From contig VWYX01000273.1 of NCBI GenBank assembly GCA_013396525.1, forward strand, positions 730,599 through 794,598: DNA of 64,000 bases, written 5' to 3'. The DNA comes from Chaetorhynchus papuensis (Eukaryota; Chordata; Aves; Passeriformes; Rhipiduridae). Numbering within the stretch: position 1 is the first letter of the stretch; every line of letters starts with the position of its first letter. Below, piece by piece: positions 63,761-64,000 of the stretch. Both the position numbers and the translations under genes were made by a program. Below the pieces are notes generated by a model. It did not search any database, was not told the origin of the DNA, and saw nothing but the letters and a program-made list of their open reading frames with translations.

Positions 63761-64000
63761 AAGTTGGAAGAAATCCATCAGGATGACTGACTCAACTCCT
63801 GGCCCTGCACACAGACACCCCAACAGTCACACCATGTGCCTGCGAGTGTTGTCTGAACACTTCTTGAACTCTGTTGGGCTTGGTGCTGTGACCCTTTCCC
63901 TGGGGAGCCTGTTCCAGTGTCCAAACACCCTCTGGGTGAAAAACTTTTTACTGATATCCAACCTAAACCTCCCCGACTCAGCTTCATACTGGTCCCTCGG
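63761..64000 (-). mobile_element. CR1 LINE fragment, cut by window end
   Basis: The plus strand carries the reverse complement of CR1 landmarks: 'caactcctggccctgcacac', 'gacaccccaacagtcacacc', 'ctggggagcctgttccagtg' and 'gatatccaacctaaacctcc'. The element continues past the right edge. Its 'agacaccccaacagtcacacc' version marks a different subfamily from the copy at 61-62 kb. Confidence 0.92.

Larger units (their letters stand above)
55006..64000 (+). other. ELOVL2: ELOVL2 intron 3 (runs off the window)
   Basis: I searched for the next expected exon (residues like WEGGYNLQCQ, WWYYFSKSVEFLDT, HVYHHAS) and found none, so intron 3 is at least 9 kb. It contains G/T-rich low complexity near 59540-59600, a minus-strand CR1 at about 61083-62045 and another at the right edge. 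No other gene is recognised. Confidence 0.8.

Noticed and set aside
55006..64000. Further ELOVL2 exons, including the one with the catalytic histidine motif
   Set aside because: No stretch encoding the expected residues with splice sites was found, so these exons were judged to lie beyond the right edge.
1..64000. CRISPR arrays, operons or prokaryotic systems
   Set aside because: The spliced genes, CpG islands, CR1 elements and LTR show vertebrate nuclear DNA. The only regular short repeat (51016-51070) is a minisatellite without spacers.

Overview
The window looks like avian nuclear DNA. It carries about a dozen CR1 LINE fragments, several ending in the ATTCTATG-type 3' terminal repeat typical of birds, sparse genes with long introns, two CpG islands and one LTR of an endogenous retrovirus. 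The bird group cannot be fixed from sequence alone.

Two protein genes are recognisable and lie head to head. SMIM13 (minus strand) has coding exons at 15772-15847 and 6617-6810, giving a complete 89-residue small membrane protein. Its 3' UTR probably runs left through a retroelement-free stretch to about 2.5-3.7 kb. ELOVL2 (plus strand), the elongase of very long chain polyunsaturated fatty acids, begins at 24624 with a first exon whose only coding content is the ATG. It continues at 49546-49609 and 54818-55005, and the remaining exons lie beyond the right edge. The two CpG-island promoters are about 8.6 kb apart. The order and divergent orientation match the human 6p24 neighbourhood of ELOVL2 and SMIM13.

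Layout: 1-2400, unassigned sequence with one CR1 tail. 2400-6616, probable SMIM13 3' UTR. 6617-15847, SMIM13 with a 9-kb intron. 15640-16220, SMIM13 CpG island with two opposed ZNF143-type motifs. 16220-24420, intergenic and rich in CR1, including an internal reverse-transcriptase fragment. 24420-25200, ELOVL2 CpG island. 24627-49545, ELOVL2 intron 1, with a CpG-retaining block near 34 kb, an LTR next to a degenerate tRNA-Arg copy near 43.4 kb, and a CR1 near 47 kb. 49546-64000, ELOVL2 exons 2 and 3 and their introns, with CR1 copies at 61-62 kb and at the right edge.

The most unusual observation is at 43360-43877. A 438-bp LTR on the minus strand is followed, six bases beyond its 3' end, by the reverse complement of an almost full-length tRNA-Arg(CCT), including the CCA that eukaryotic tRNA genes do not encode. 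This is where a retroviral primer-binding site would lie, but it extends over the whole tRNA rather than about 18 bases.
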